Positions 19,481 to 29,602 of a DNA stretch of 42,500 nucleotides are shown piece by piece. The notes under the pieces are model-generated. The model saw only the letters and a list, made by a program, of their open reading frames with translations, was not told the DNA's origin and did no database searches. The stretch is from Glandiceps talaboti (lineage: Eukaryota; Hemichordata; Enteropneusta; Spengelidae), in NCBI RefSeq assembly GCF_964340395.1, contig NC_135567.1:6312399-6354898 (forward strand). The letters are read 5' to 3'. The translations under genes were made by a program, and so were the position numbers. Position 1 is the stretch's first letter. The number at the start of each line of letters is the position of its first letter.

Positions 19481-21344
19481 ATGGAAGGTAGTGAGGGTAA
19501 TGAACATATTCAGGAGATGGCTTTCAAGGATTATGATGACAACAAAAGACACAAGTTTATGATATTTTATAATCTTGATATGGTTGCTATTTATTTTTAT
19601 TCATATTCTATTGTTTATTGGAATGAAAAGAACTTGCTGTATTGTGATGATGTAATTTATTCAGGTTTTAGAGCTAAAAGAAGAACATCTGATAATATGT
19701 TTGTACTTAAGTCAGCAGTTGAAAAATGTGTTTATTCTACAGTTGAAGGTAATGATAGCAAACATCTTTACACTTGTTTTGTAGATTTTCGAAAGGCTTT
19801 TGATAGTGTTTGGCGCGCAGGTTTATTTTGGAAATTAAGAAAATATGGTGTAAATGGTAAATTTTACCACCTTGTCAAATCTATGTATGATAATGTACAA
19901 TACTGTGTTAAAACGGGTGTTGGTATTACCAAGAATTTTCAATCTTTTGTTGGTGTTAAACAAGGATGTAACTTAAGTCCAACTTTATTCAATATTTTTT
20001 TTAATGATCTTCCATCAATTTTTGATTTGAATGATAGCCCTGTAAAACTTACAACTTTGTCTCTGAATTGTCTTTTATATGCTGATGATCTGTTATTATT
20101 CTCTGAAACTAAAGCTGGGTTGCAAAGTTGCTTAGATAAATTACACTGTTTTTGTACAAAGTGGACGTTAACAATCAATATTAAGAAAACTAAAGTCATT
20201 GTATTTAATAAAGGAAATCAATTAATTAAGGGAGTGAACTTTTATTTTGATGGCATTACACTTGACATTGTAAAAGAATACTGTTATCTTGGTATCATCA
20301 TTTCTGCTAATGGTAAATTTAAACAAAACTTCAATAATTTAAAACTTAAATCGATGAGAGCTCTGTTTAGTTTACGTAGAACTATTTCTCCAAATGGGAG
20401 TATTTCTATTGACGTTGCGCTAGATCTTTTTGATCGTTTAATTGTTCCTATTATGACTTATGGTTGTGAAGTTTGGGGTTATGAAATTGATAGCAAAAGA
20501 AATTTTCTTGATGATGTTAGTTTTTCTTTTTATAGATTTTTACTTGGGTTTTTTAAAAAGGCCTCAAGGTGTGGTATTATTGGAGAATTGGGTCGTTTTC
20601 CTATCAATTTCACTGTAATGAAACTGATGCTCAAGTATTGGTATAGATTAATTGTTGATGGAGATGGTTTACTGAGAGCAGCCTATATGTCTTCTATGCG
20701 TTACTCAAAATGGGGCATTTATATAAGAAATTTACTTGATAAAAATAGTGAGAACAGCATTTGGTCAAATCTTTGCAAATTCAATTATACAATCAAAAAA
20801 ATTCATGATAATTTATGTAAAGAATTTTGTAAATCTTGGTTCAGGGAATTACATAATGACATTAGAAGAAATAGTACTGATAAAAACAAATTGAGAACAT
20901 ATAGATTGTTAAAAACAGATTTTGTTTTTCAGTCAAATTCAGAAATACCTTGTTCATATTAAAAATCCTGTTCATAGAACACTAGTGACTAAATTTAGAA
21001 TTTCAGATTATAACATTCAAATGGAATTAGGAAGGTGTTGTACTCCTAAGATTCCTGCGGATGAAAGATTCTGTAAATTTTGTCAAAATATGGTCGAAGA
21101 TGAATTTCATCATTTAATTATTTGTTCTCAATACATAAATGAGAGAAAGAAACCTTTTTCTTCTTTTTCATTAAGTAATTACAATTTTCATTCCTTAGAT
21201 AACAAAAGTACATTTTTACATATTTTGTCTGCAGATGATAAACTTTCTCTTGGAAACTTTCTTGTTAATGTAAAAAAATATAGCAGTTGGCTAAGTAATT
21301 GTATTTTATTTACTTATTTTTGTATGCTTTACCATGCTCGCTAA
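19481..21344 (+). pseudogene. non-LTR retrotransposon (LINE) reverse transcriptase, 5'-truncated and frameshifted
   Basis: The 493-codon frame 19481-20962 carries reverse-transcriptase motifs: GFRAKRRTSDNMF (62-74), FVDFRKAFDSVW (100-111, first catalytic Asp102), GVKQGCNLSPTLFN (158-171), LLYADDLLLFSET (198-210, catalytic YADD) and KWTLTINIKKTK. The first 55 residues do not look like LINE sequence, and the usual endonuclease and N-terminal RT parts are missing, so the real element starts near 19600. A frameshift near 20930-20960 moves the C-terminus to the frame ending at 21344, which holds LVTKFRISDYNIQMELGR and FCKFCQNMVEDEFHHL, the zinc-finger-like region typical of LINE ORF2 ends. The core motifs are intact but the element cannot be autonomous. 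Clade not assigned. Confidence 0.88.
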
Positions 21345-21376
21345 AGCATGATGTTACGCAATAAAGATTGAATTTT
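21333..21376 (+). terminator. LINE 3' end: hairpin and AATAAA-containing tail
   Basis: CATGCT (21333-21338) and AGCATG (21345-21350) form a stem around CGCTAA, spanning the stop codon of the C-terminal frame. GCAATAAAGATTG, which includes an AATAAA signal, follows. The LINE appears to end at about 21370-21380. 3' stem-loops near the terminus are used for template recognition by some LINE reverse transcriptases; here that is inference. Confidence 0.45.
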
Positions 21377-22465
21377 ATTATTGATGATATACTACTTATT
21401 TATTTATCTCATTCTTTTTGCAGTTATTTATCCTGTACTGATAGTGTATATTTAGACTTTAGGTATAGCTATTACATATTTTCAGATGTTATATAATTAT
21501 AATTTATTTACCGATACATATTATAATTTAAGGCTTTATGTATGGAATCCATGTCAATGGGGAATTTGAATTCATTATTTACCCATCATTTGAAATCAAA
21601 ATCACCAATCGATTGGATTCTAGGCTAGTATGCCCCTGGATGTATATGATAGTGTGCATAATACAAATTCATTTCTACAGAATTATTTATTTTATTTTCA
21701 AGTACACCCTTCTAATCACAGTTTTTCTCAAGTAACAGAGGCTGAACATTTCGGAAGTACTTGCCCTCGATTCTCCGACCTCCACCCCCCCCCCAAGATG
21801 TTTGAGAATGAAGCTTCATTTTGTGTGTAGATTGAAAATATAATGGCCATTCTCTAATAACACACACAACCAATCACAACTCATTTGGAACTGGCAATAG
21901 TAGATAGGACCGGATGTTATTTTACAGGGGGATACAATGTTATGGTGTACAACGTAAAATTTAATCCAGGCCCATTCTTGTGCATGCGCATAAACCTTAC
22001 CCGGATTATATTTTACAGTGGACTAAAAAAATATGTTACACTGGCAGATTATATATAATTATTCCAGTACAGCTACTAATATCAGAGGTATGTTTATGTA
22101 TCTAAGAGTTCACTTTCCACATGTAGCATTAACACCAAAGCTCCACATGCTGGACAAACCCACAGATGCTCGCGCTGTTGCTAAGTTTACCACTAGAGGG
22201 CGACCTGAAGGTCGTAAGTACGATCGTGAAGGAAAGACACTCTAACTCCAACTCTAACTTGTGAGATTTAATTTGAGAGCTCGGAAATATACAAAAAATA
22301 AACATCAACGGTCAAATAAATAACGTCTAGTGATAGTAAATACCTTAAATTCTTAAATTCCTAAAATGTATAATTGTCATCTGTTTAAAATGGCCACAGC
22401 TGGCAATATAAGTTAACCTGACTCAAATCCAACACTTGCCCCGTACCCAAGGTATCACCCATATC
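21377..22465. other. noncoding region with a dispersed-repeat piece and possible transposon scrap
   Basis: Mostly AT-rich without a gene. 21907-22016 holds a reverse copy of the GTAAAATAGTATCC family. At 22081-22245 one frame reads FPHVALTPKLHML, which resembles a short motif (TPK.H.L) seen in uncharacterised transposon-derived proteins of invertebrates. It is too short to assign. Confidence 0.4.
21907..22016 (-). repeat. dispersed GTAAAATAGTATCC family, reverse copy
   Basis: The reverse complement gives CTGTAAAATATAATCCGGGT followed by AAGGTTTATGCGCATGC, matching 9812-9850. A second piece, TTTTACAGGGGGATAC, is the reverse of GTATCCCCCTGTAAAA near 21920-21945. Two pieces in one place suggest a longer element with this sequence at both ends, or two insertions. 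Confidence 0.55.
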
Positions 22466-22669
22466 CAACTGCAGTGCAAGGACACAGCGACGACTGTATA
22501 TGTTGCCTGATAACATATCGTAATCTCATTTTTCGAACATTTACATAGTACAACTGTTTCCTGATTGGCTGTTTTGGTGTTGGAATGAACTTTTACATAG
22601 TAAACATTCTCTGAGTGCCAATCTACGTGAATTGGGTCAGCCTTTACTGTGTCTTTGGCACTGCAGTTG
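22466..22669. mobile_element. about 204-bp MITE with about 23-bp inverted repeats
   Basis: CAACTGCAGTGC (22466-22477) pairs exactly with GCACTGCAGTTG (22658-22669). Pairing continues into GACACAG/CTGTGTC with a small indel, so the terminal inverted repeats reach about 23 bp. The minus strand is open through most of it, but I see no domain. No target duplication is evident. It directly abuts the next repeat copy. Confidence 0.6.
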
Positions 22670-22684
22670 ACCAAACTTGTACAT

Positions 22685-23196
22685 ATTGAGATATAAACTT
22701 TTGACCAAAATTCACATTTTACACCTACTTTGCATATTACTGTGTGAGATCATTATTTACTTAATATTTCTTCATCCATACACCCTCAGATACATCCAAA
22801 TTAAATTTCAGCCCAATCTGCTGAGTAGTTTTGGAATTAAAGATTGTTTACCAAAAAGTCACATTAATTTTGCATATTACTGATTGAATCATCTTGTCAT
22901 GAACAAATCTAAATTTAGTCACCTCTAAGAATGTTCCCATCATATATTTCAGGCCAAGCTGCTCAGTATTTTTGGAGTTTAAGTTTTGTTTTACCAAAAA
23001 TCACATTTTTTTACCCAAAAATAGACATCTCTGATGCAATCATTTTCATTTGAACAATTTCCCAACTAGATATCAGAGGTAACATCACTACCAAATAGTA
23101 ATCGGTCCAGCATTTTTTTACTTTAACTTGTTTACACACACACACACACTTTGTCATGCCTATAGCACAACTGAATCTTATCAGTTCAATAAAAAT
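22685..23196 (+). mobile_element. TAGCACAACTG-family element, copy A (3' half)
   Basis: Contains the 3' half of the family seen complete at 36.9-38.1 kb: AATTTCAGCCCAATCTGCTG, GTCATGAACAAATCT, GATGCAATCATTTTCATTTG and ACAATTTCCCAACTAGA. It ends with a (CA)n tract (about 23136-23150) and ATAGCACAACTGAA. The 5' half is missing. Confidence 0.8.
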
Positions 23197-23456
23197 TACA
23201 TGAGCACCATAATGAGCATAATGTTTATGTATAGTTCTTTTCTTCAACATTACTTGTAAACATGATATCAAAGGCCATTAACAATATACTTATCGAATTT
23301 AGTACTATGGCAAGGTAGTTGTCGTATGAAAACATGTGAATACTTACCTTATCATATCAAGAAGTTATCATCAAACATATTCTATGTCACATTGGAATAG
23401 GTGTATGCGTCACGTAATAGATACATAAAAGATTACCTCATCTAAACTCAACTTAC

Positions 23457-23549
23457 TGTGTTATTTCTTCGTGCACCAGCATCCACCAACAATTTAAAGA
23501 TATCCAAATGTTGATTCTTAGCAGCATAATGTAGACTTGTTTTGTTCCT
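23457..23549 (-). CDS. single ankyrin-repeat exon
   Basis: On the minus strand a 93-bp exon is bounded by an acceptor with a pyrimidine tract (TTTTAATTATAG) and a GTAAGT donor, in phase 0 on both sides. It encodes 31 residues including TSLHYAAKNQHLDIFKLL and VDAGARRNN, a near-perfect match to the 33-residue ankyrin repeat (TPLH.AA...H..I.KLLL..GA...). Ankyrin repeats mediate protein binding. Exons holding one repeat are common in multi-repeat proteins. I found no second ankyrin exon in the window, so the rest of the gene would lie outside or across long introns, or this is an orphaned fragment. It has no stop or frameshift, which favours a living gene. Confidence 0.72.
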
Positions 23550-23817
23550 CTATAATTAAAAGAAAAAAATTCATATTACTCTTTCTGTAATAAAAATTTA
23601 TCATATCAATAATTACAATAATTATTGTAATTTTATCTTGTAAACAAATAAAATATTTTATTTCAACATATTGTTATTGTTATGTTGATTGATATTTTAA
23701 AATGTTCACACAGAAAACACTTTATCTAAAACAAGATGAAATTTATAACAATTACACTACATAGGTACTATAGAAGTGTTTATTTTGGTTAATATGTACT
23801 ATGTTAAAATGTACATC

Positions 23818-23820
23818 CAC

Positions 23821-23891
<71 letters not shown>

Positions 23892-23935
23892 CTTTGTCAT
23901 GCCTCTAGCACAACTGAACCTTATCAGTTCTAAAA
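23818..23935 (+). mobile_element. TAGCACAACTG-family element, copy B (3' tip) with (CAGA)n
   Basis: A (CAGA)n run of about 16 units at 23826-23890 is followed by CATGCCTCTAGCACAACTG and AACCTTATCAGTTCT, the terminal hairpin of the family. Only the microsatellite and terminus are present. Confidence 0.8.
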
Positions 23936-24229
23936 ATGATAAAATCAAGAAACTGATATATTTTATAAAGAGTTGTAATTTCGGGGTGTTTCACAGTCAC
24001 TGACTTTCATCTGATTTTTATCATTTGCCCATAAGAGCACTGCAATACCGTTGTGTGGGCATAATATCCCACTCACTCATTTCATAGTTTTAGTGTCTTA
24101 TTTAACAACAAAAACATAAAAATATTTGATCTCAAATAAAACACACTAGTATTTATTAGAATATACACACATTAGTGATTTAGACCTACTACATTTAACA
24201 GTGGGACGATGGATCTTACTAAGACAGGC

Positions 24230-24965
24230 CCAAGCGATACCCAACCCGAGACAGAATAACTGATCATCAGACCTACATCATCTACCAGAACAGTCAAGGA
24301 AACCATTCAGCCAGAGGTTAATTTGAAGTTGCCAATGCAGCATAACGCACTGGACGAACTCCTTGCATCACTAGGTAACAACGCCCAGAAAGACGAACTG
24401 GTAGACAGCAGTTATGAAACCTCTAGTGCAAGTAATGTGAAAGGTGAGAAAAAGCTACTACTAATACAAGACTTTATATCATCAAAAAGGGGATCATTTG
24501 ATGTCTGTTATGAAACAGAAGTCCTAAATGATGGCCAAACTAAACTTGTGGTGCGTTCGGCTACACAACAACCAAAGCCAGATCAGGTTACACTCCCCCA
24601 ATGGATTTCTGCAAACGTCCTTATACTGAGAACGCTTATTCAACATGGTCTATCACGGGATGTAATCTTAATTAAGCTACCTCGAGCATACAATTAATAT
24701 TGGTGACTATGCCTAATCATACATCACCAAATCTGTTATTATGTTTTAGGACTAAAAATATAGGAAGAACCAGGCTTTGGCAACCTTGCCATAGAGAACG
24801 GTTGACCTCCACATGTCACTCTATGACCACCTCTCCCACAAAAAACTAAACCTACGATAAAATCACGCTCTTTCGACCCTACTGGCAAGGAAATGTGTTT
24901 TGATTTCCAAAACACAATTGGCTGTCACAGGAAAGGACACAACACAATCACAGTCTAAATTGGAA
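24230..24965 (+). pseudogene. DIRS-like gag-type ORF remnant
   Basis: The frame 24323-24697 encodes LDELLASLG, then LLLIQDFISSKRG, and TLPQWISANVLILRTLIQHG. The last part resembles the PxQW.xAN.RIL..L...G region preceding the zinc-knuckle in gag-like proteins of tyrosine-recombinase (DIRS) retrotransposons. Downstream, about 24875-24965 in another frame gives EMCFDFQNTIGCHRKGHN, a decayed Cys/His-rich segment as expected after it. An in-frame stop and frameshifts separate the parts. The identification is strengthened by the recombinase remnant 0.3-1.1 kb further on in the same direction. Confidence 0.55.
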
Positions 24966-25289
24966 TAAAGTTGTTAAACTGAAACTGCGACAACCACTCA
25001 CTTTCCTATGAATTCAAATCAACTCAGTTACACGAACCTTATCTCTAAATCAAAACAAATTACACGACTTTTGTAACACAATATTTCTGGTAAACCAAAC
25101 TTACTACAGGACCTGTACAACACCAACTACAAAGCCTGGTTACAGAAGTACCTACATATAAAAGACTAGCATATGCAGAGACAACAAAGTGCACTTACAG
25201 TTCACAATGAACAGCTTACCTGTGTTTTTATTTGTACTTTGGTATCCAGCCAGTGCCATGCAGTCAACTTAATGTGTGCCATAATGCAG
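24966..25289. other. gap between gag-like and recombinase remnants
   Basis: No reverse transcriptase or RNase H motif is visible in any frame, although a complete DIRS element would have about 2 kb of RT-RH here. Nothing else recognised. Confidence 0.5.
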
Positions 25290-26095
25290 TGTTCCTACCT
25301 TAAAGCAAACTAGTACACCAGGATACTTTAATATAATCAGATTACTACACACCGAGGCTGGTTTACCCAACCCACTGGAAGACAACTGGCTCCTTGATAT
25401 TGTGAAACGCGGCATCTCACGTGGTAATGGATCACCACCAAAACAAAAAATCCCTATAACACCCACAATTTTATTAGACATTCATACACAGTTGGATTTA
25501 ATCATTCCGTTCAATGCAACCTTCTGGTCAGTCTGCCTAGTAGCCATCTTCACATTCACAAGAAAGTCTACACTGTTACAACAAATAGCCTAACTACCAG
25601 CAGATGATAAATATTTCCACAGGTCGGACATCTCGTTATACACAGATTATGCTATCTTAAGCATAAGACATACCAAGATGATTCAGTACAGACAATGTGT
25701 ATTTCAATTGTCATTACATGCTATTCCTAATTCTTTCCTTTGTCCAATTGCATCCATTAAACACATACTCCATCTCTGCCCTTCAATCAAAACAACTGAC
25801 CATTTGTTCTCATATGGTTACTCAAAAAAGTGATGTCAAAACCCTCAGTTAACACTAACCCACACAAATTTCACTAAATCATTAAAAGTGGAACTAATTA
25901 GTTGTGGATACAAGTCATTACAGTACTCAGGTCATTCTTTCCATAGAAGTGGAGCCACTTTTACATTTAGGGATACCATCAATTTTTATCAAGCATCAAG
26001 GTGACTGGCGATCCAATGCCTTTGAACTTTATACAATTGCTAACAATGACACTAAGCTTAAGGTCACTAAATCCTTTGCATTGGCCTTATCTTAA
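25290..26095 (+). pseudogene. tyrosine recombinase of a DIRS-like element, decayed
   Basis: The frame through 25402-25593 encodes ISRGNGSPPKQKIPITPTIL, then LDLIIPFNATFWSVCLVAIF and FTRKSTLL, closely matching the N-terminal catalytic region (with Arg of FxRKS) of DIRS and Crypton-type tyrosine recombinases. Near 25925-25960 another frame gives SGHSFHRSGATF, the conserved H-x2-R box. The frame 25904-26095 then gives GIPSIFIKHQGDWRSNAF, followed by ELY, in which the final Tyr lies where the nucleophile is expected. At least two frameshifts and an internal loss between 25593 and 25900 break it. The enzyme would integrate circular DNA by strand exchange. Confidence 0.72.
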
Positions 26096-26163
26096 TTATG
26101 ATGTTGACACTAAGCTTAAGGTCACAAAATCCTTTGCATTAGCGTTATCTTAATTATTATGTG
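26048..26163 (+). repeat. 58-bp tandem duplication
   Basis: GACACTAAGCTTAAGGTCAC at 26048 recurs at 26106, with the following CTTTGCATT, GTTATCTTAATTAT also repeated. It duplicates the end of the recombinase frame and creates its second copy of the stop. Confidence 0.85.
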
Positions 26164-28059
26164 GACAAGTAAAACTGCAATTTGTACATAGTGTTGGTTC
26201 ACTGTGTCAATGTAGGGGATTTTCAGAATTGACCACATTTGCTGTTTGTCAACATATAAATAAAAATTGACCCTTGACCCTTGACACCAACACTTGGCTG
26301 GTGCTATTTATTATTTGTATTGTTAGTTGTTTGATAGTCATTTAAGTGTAATTATGATGAAAATATCCTGGCCATGCCCTTCCATATCAACTAATAGGCC
26401 AAACATGTGCTCACTTAATGAAAAAATATTAATGCTTTGACTTTGAATATTGCAAATTCTATTGTTTATATATGTAGATATGAGGAGCTCAAAATTGGAT
26501 TCATTTCAACCATAAAGTCTATGTAACACAAAAAATAAACTTGTCTTAACCGGCTTTGGGTCTAACCAAGGTTTCACCAGATAATCCAACATCATATTTA
26601 ACCATGGTCAAACATGTTCATCCATGATCCCCAAAAAATTCAGCTGTGCCTTATACACCACGGTGGACCATGATTGACTGTGGTTTGCATCATGGAATTT
26701 TATTTTAAGACATTTGCATTGTCCACTCTGATTCCCTCTATGTAGGATAAGCATTGCCTTCTTTGGAGAAAGACCCTCCAGTGCTCTACCCTTAAGGGCC
26801 AAAGTTGAATTGTTTGCATGACTATGATTGAGACAAGCCTGACTGAGTGTGTAATCATACAGCAGGACTACTAATTGATATATGTGTTGCAACCAGTCAT
26901 AGCTGTTATGTCATTATATAGTCTCTAGCTAAATCATCTGGCATTACACTTAATCAAGAAATGAAACTCTTTATATTGTGAAATTAGCTTGCCTGTAATG
27001 ACAATCAATTATCTGCCATCCCTTGAGACATAGTTGTGCAATTCTATAGTTTCCCTTCCAAGATGCAAAATATAGCGTGGTGTAAACATTGTGTCTTTTT
27101 TGATAATTACATCTACACCAGATTTGATGTAAATGTATAGTTTGACCAACTGCAAACATTAAAACTGTTATCTTTTCCCAAGATGGTTGTGATGTATATT
27201 AAGTCTTTCACATTAGATCTATGAAATAACTGTACAATGTAATACCACATTGGGTGTAGGAATGGTGATCACAGTCTCGTTATCATTATTTGGTATTAAG
27301 GCACTTCCATAAATTAAAAATAGTGTCAACAAAATATTTTGTAGCACAACTAATCAAATGTATATATGGTTCAATTTGCATACATTAATCAAAGCAATTG
27401 AAAGTATTGCTGGATAGCACATAATGAAATGTTGAAATTAATTACTAAGCCTGTATGTGTAACCACCGTAAATACAGAATAAAACACAGGAAATTGAATC
27501 TGACTGACTAACACTCAACTCTACAGCCGTGCCATAGAGCATAGGGTATATGACAACACCCATGATGAAACATGGAAGTCATTAACTTGACGACCATTGG
27601 AAATAAAATTATGTATCGGTCAAAGGATTCAGCTTCAGAATTGTTTTTGTTCAAAAAAAAACGCTCAGATTTTATGATTTACATACCACTGACACCATTT
27701 TGACAAGTTCAGTTATGAACAAATGAGCATCGAATCCTGGCAGGCTTGTAGGTTATTTAGCCAAACATAATTACATTAAGTTTATTTTTTTCATGTTTTA
27801 TTGTAAAGGTAGGAGAAATATATGTTTGAAATTGACTACAAACTGACTATCCAGATTAAAACTAATTTAACAATATATCTATCAGATTTAGCACTCTGGT
27901 AGATGACTAACTTTTAGAGAATTATATGCAATCTCTAAAAAGTCTATAAAATATGGGAGACCGGTTAGGACAGCAATTGTGACTTGGAAACTGTGGCTCG
28001 TAAAACTGTGACATCTTGACCATGAATCCATTCTCGCAAGCCAGAGTTATTATTTCTAT
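26164..28059. other. noncoding AT-rich region
   Basis: Short open frames occur on both strands without recognisable domains. TTGACCC is tandemly repeated near 26268-26285. I see no gene, hairpin or array. Confidence 0.45.
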
Positions 28060-28322
28060 GTGGGAGGCTCGTTAAGAACGTTGCCGTAAAACAGACCGCG
28101 GTTTGCGACGATGTGGGAGGCTCGTTAAGAACGTTGCCGTAAAACACCGTGGTTTGCGACGATGTGGGAGGCTCGTTAAGAACATTGCCGTAAAACAGGC
28201 CGTGGTTTGCGACGATGTGGGAGGTTCGTTAAGAACGTTGCCATAAAAGAGGCCATGGTTTGCGACGATGTGGGAGGCTCGTTAAGAACGTTGCCGTAAA
28301 ACAGGCCGTGGTTTGCGATGAT
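28060..28322. repeat. 53-bp CpG-rich minisatellite, 5 copies
   Basis: GTGGGAGGCTCGTTAAGAAC starts at 28060, 28113, 28164, 28217 and 28270 (periods 53, 51, 53, 53). Each unit contains several CG dinucleotides (GTTGCCGTAAAAC, TTTGCGACGATG), unusual beside the AT-rich surroundings. It lies about 170 bp upstream of the hAT remnant and may belong to it. Confidence 0.92.
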
Positions 28323-28380
28323 GCCATGACTCATGATAATGTCTAACTTCTATGCATCATAGCATGGATTTATTATTGAG

Positions 28381-28415
28381 TTTAGTTTAGTTTAGTTTAG
28401 TTTAGTTTAGTTTAG
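28381..28415. repeat. (TTTAG)7 microsatellite
   Basis: Seven TTTAG units followed by TTCAG. The period is five, so it is not a metazoan TTAGGG telomere tract. Confidence 0.9.
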
Positions 28416-28488
28416 TTCAGTAAAAAAAACTATATCGACAGTTTGTGTACGACTGAGACGTGAGATAAATCCATTCCTACTTGGTATA

Positions 28489-29602
28489 CATTGCATAGCT
28501 CACCGTTTGGCGCTATGTACAAGTCAGGCCGCCGAGAAAGTGCCGTATCTGAGGAAATAACAGCAAAGTCTCACTGATATATACTATCACTTTTCAAGAT
28601 CAGCCGTACGCACTGAAACAGTGAAATCAATACAAGTTATCCTAACCGATCCCTGTCTGAAATACAAAGAAGTTCATGAAGTACGGTGGTTCTCGTTCTA
28701 CTCTGCCCTTGAAACTATATATCGCACGTATGGATTGCTCGTTACGTATTTCGAAGCACAAGCTGAGAACTTACCTACTGCAAAAGGTTTGGCAAAGACT
28801 ATGCGTCAGTATGAATTCGTTGCTACAATGCACCTACTCATGGATGTAATTCCTGTCCTTACTCACCTCAGTATGGTATTTCAAGCATCAGACATTGATA
28901 TAGCGATCGTACAAGCCTCACTCGTTAGTGGCCATGCCATCAAAACAACACCTAATGCGGTAAAACACTTGGCTAACTTTAGGCATGACATTATTCAGAA
29001 CATCCTAGATAGCCGAAGTGAGATTTCCTCGACAATCAACCGAGTTAATAAATGCATTCACTGTTCTAGCCATGCGGCCACTATCATTTCTGTCCAAATA
29101 TCAACTTACTGAATATGGAAACCAAGAATTCTGAGTATTAGTAAACCACTTCGGGGAAGCTACAATACGCGGCGATGATACAGTTGTAGATGGCACAGTG
29201 GATCCAGCGTGTGTAATGCGTGAATGGGCAACCGCCAAAGAACTTGTGTTGTCAAAGTTATACCCACGCGATAAGATGGCTACATTGTGGAAACTGATGT
29301 ATATTTATCATAGAGACCAGTTTCCAAACTTGGTAAAGCTTGCTAAAATAACTCTTATATTACCTATCCAAACAGCAGATTGTCAACGCGGGTTTTCCAT
29401 TCGGAATAAGATCAAAACAAACATTCAAAATATACTTAAACCTGATAGACTGGATGTCTTATCACTGATCTCAGCTGAGGGACCACTGATTGACATGTTC
29501 CCATTCGAGGAGGCTCTTAAAGAATGGAAAACAGCAAAACAAAGACGCATAGAAAAAAAAATAGTGACTTTTTGTGTAGGGTCTATGCTTTACTGTGGAT
29601 AA
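28489..29602 (+). pseudogene. hAT-like transposase (ZNF862/KIAA1586-like), broken
   Basis: The frame from 28489 starts HCIAHRLALCTSQAAEKVPY, meets a TAA at 28558-28560, and continues through HFSRSAVRTE to KEVHEVRWFSFYSALETIYR and YEFVATMHLLMDVIPVL. These are hallmarks of the DUF4371/hAT transposase group annotated as zinc finger 862-like or KIAA1586-like. It stops at 29110-29112. A second frame, 29198-29602, carries PNLVKLAKITLILPIQTADC, QRGFSIRNKIK and DRLDVLSLI, the C-terminal hAT dimerisation domain. The N-terminal zinc finger and first catalytic part are absent. One nonsense codon, one frame break and 5' truncation make it inactive. hAT proteins cut and paste DNA with 8-bp target duplications; no ends were found. 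Confidence 0.78.

Noticed and set aside
19174-19562. Open frames rich in His, Asp, Ser or Pro on both strands
   Set aside because: They are translations of GGT/GAC/GAT microsatellites and a poly-C run.
25217-25260. Minus-strand first exon (MALAGYQS...) with a CAG/GTAAGC donor
   Set aside because: Very short, lies inside the DIRS-like remnant on the opposite strand, and nothing supports expression.
28381-28420. TTTAG run as an interstitial telomere
   Set aside because: The unit is five bases and does not match TTAGGG or TTAGG; an ordinary microsatellite.
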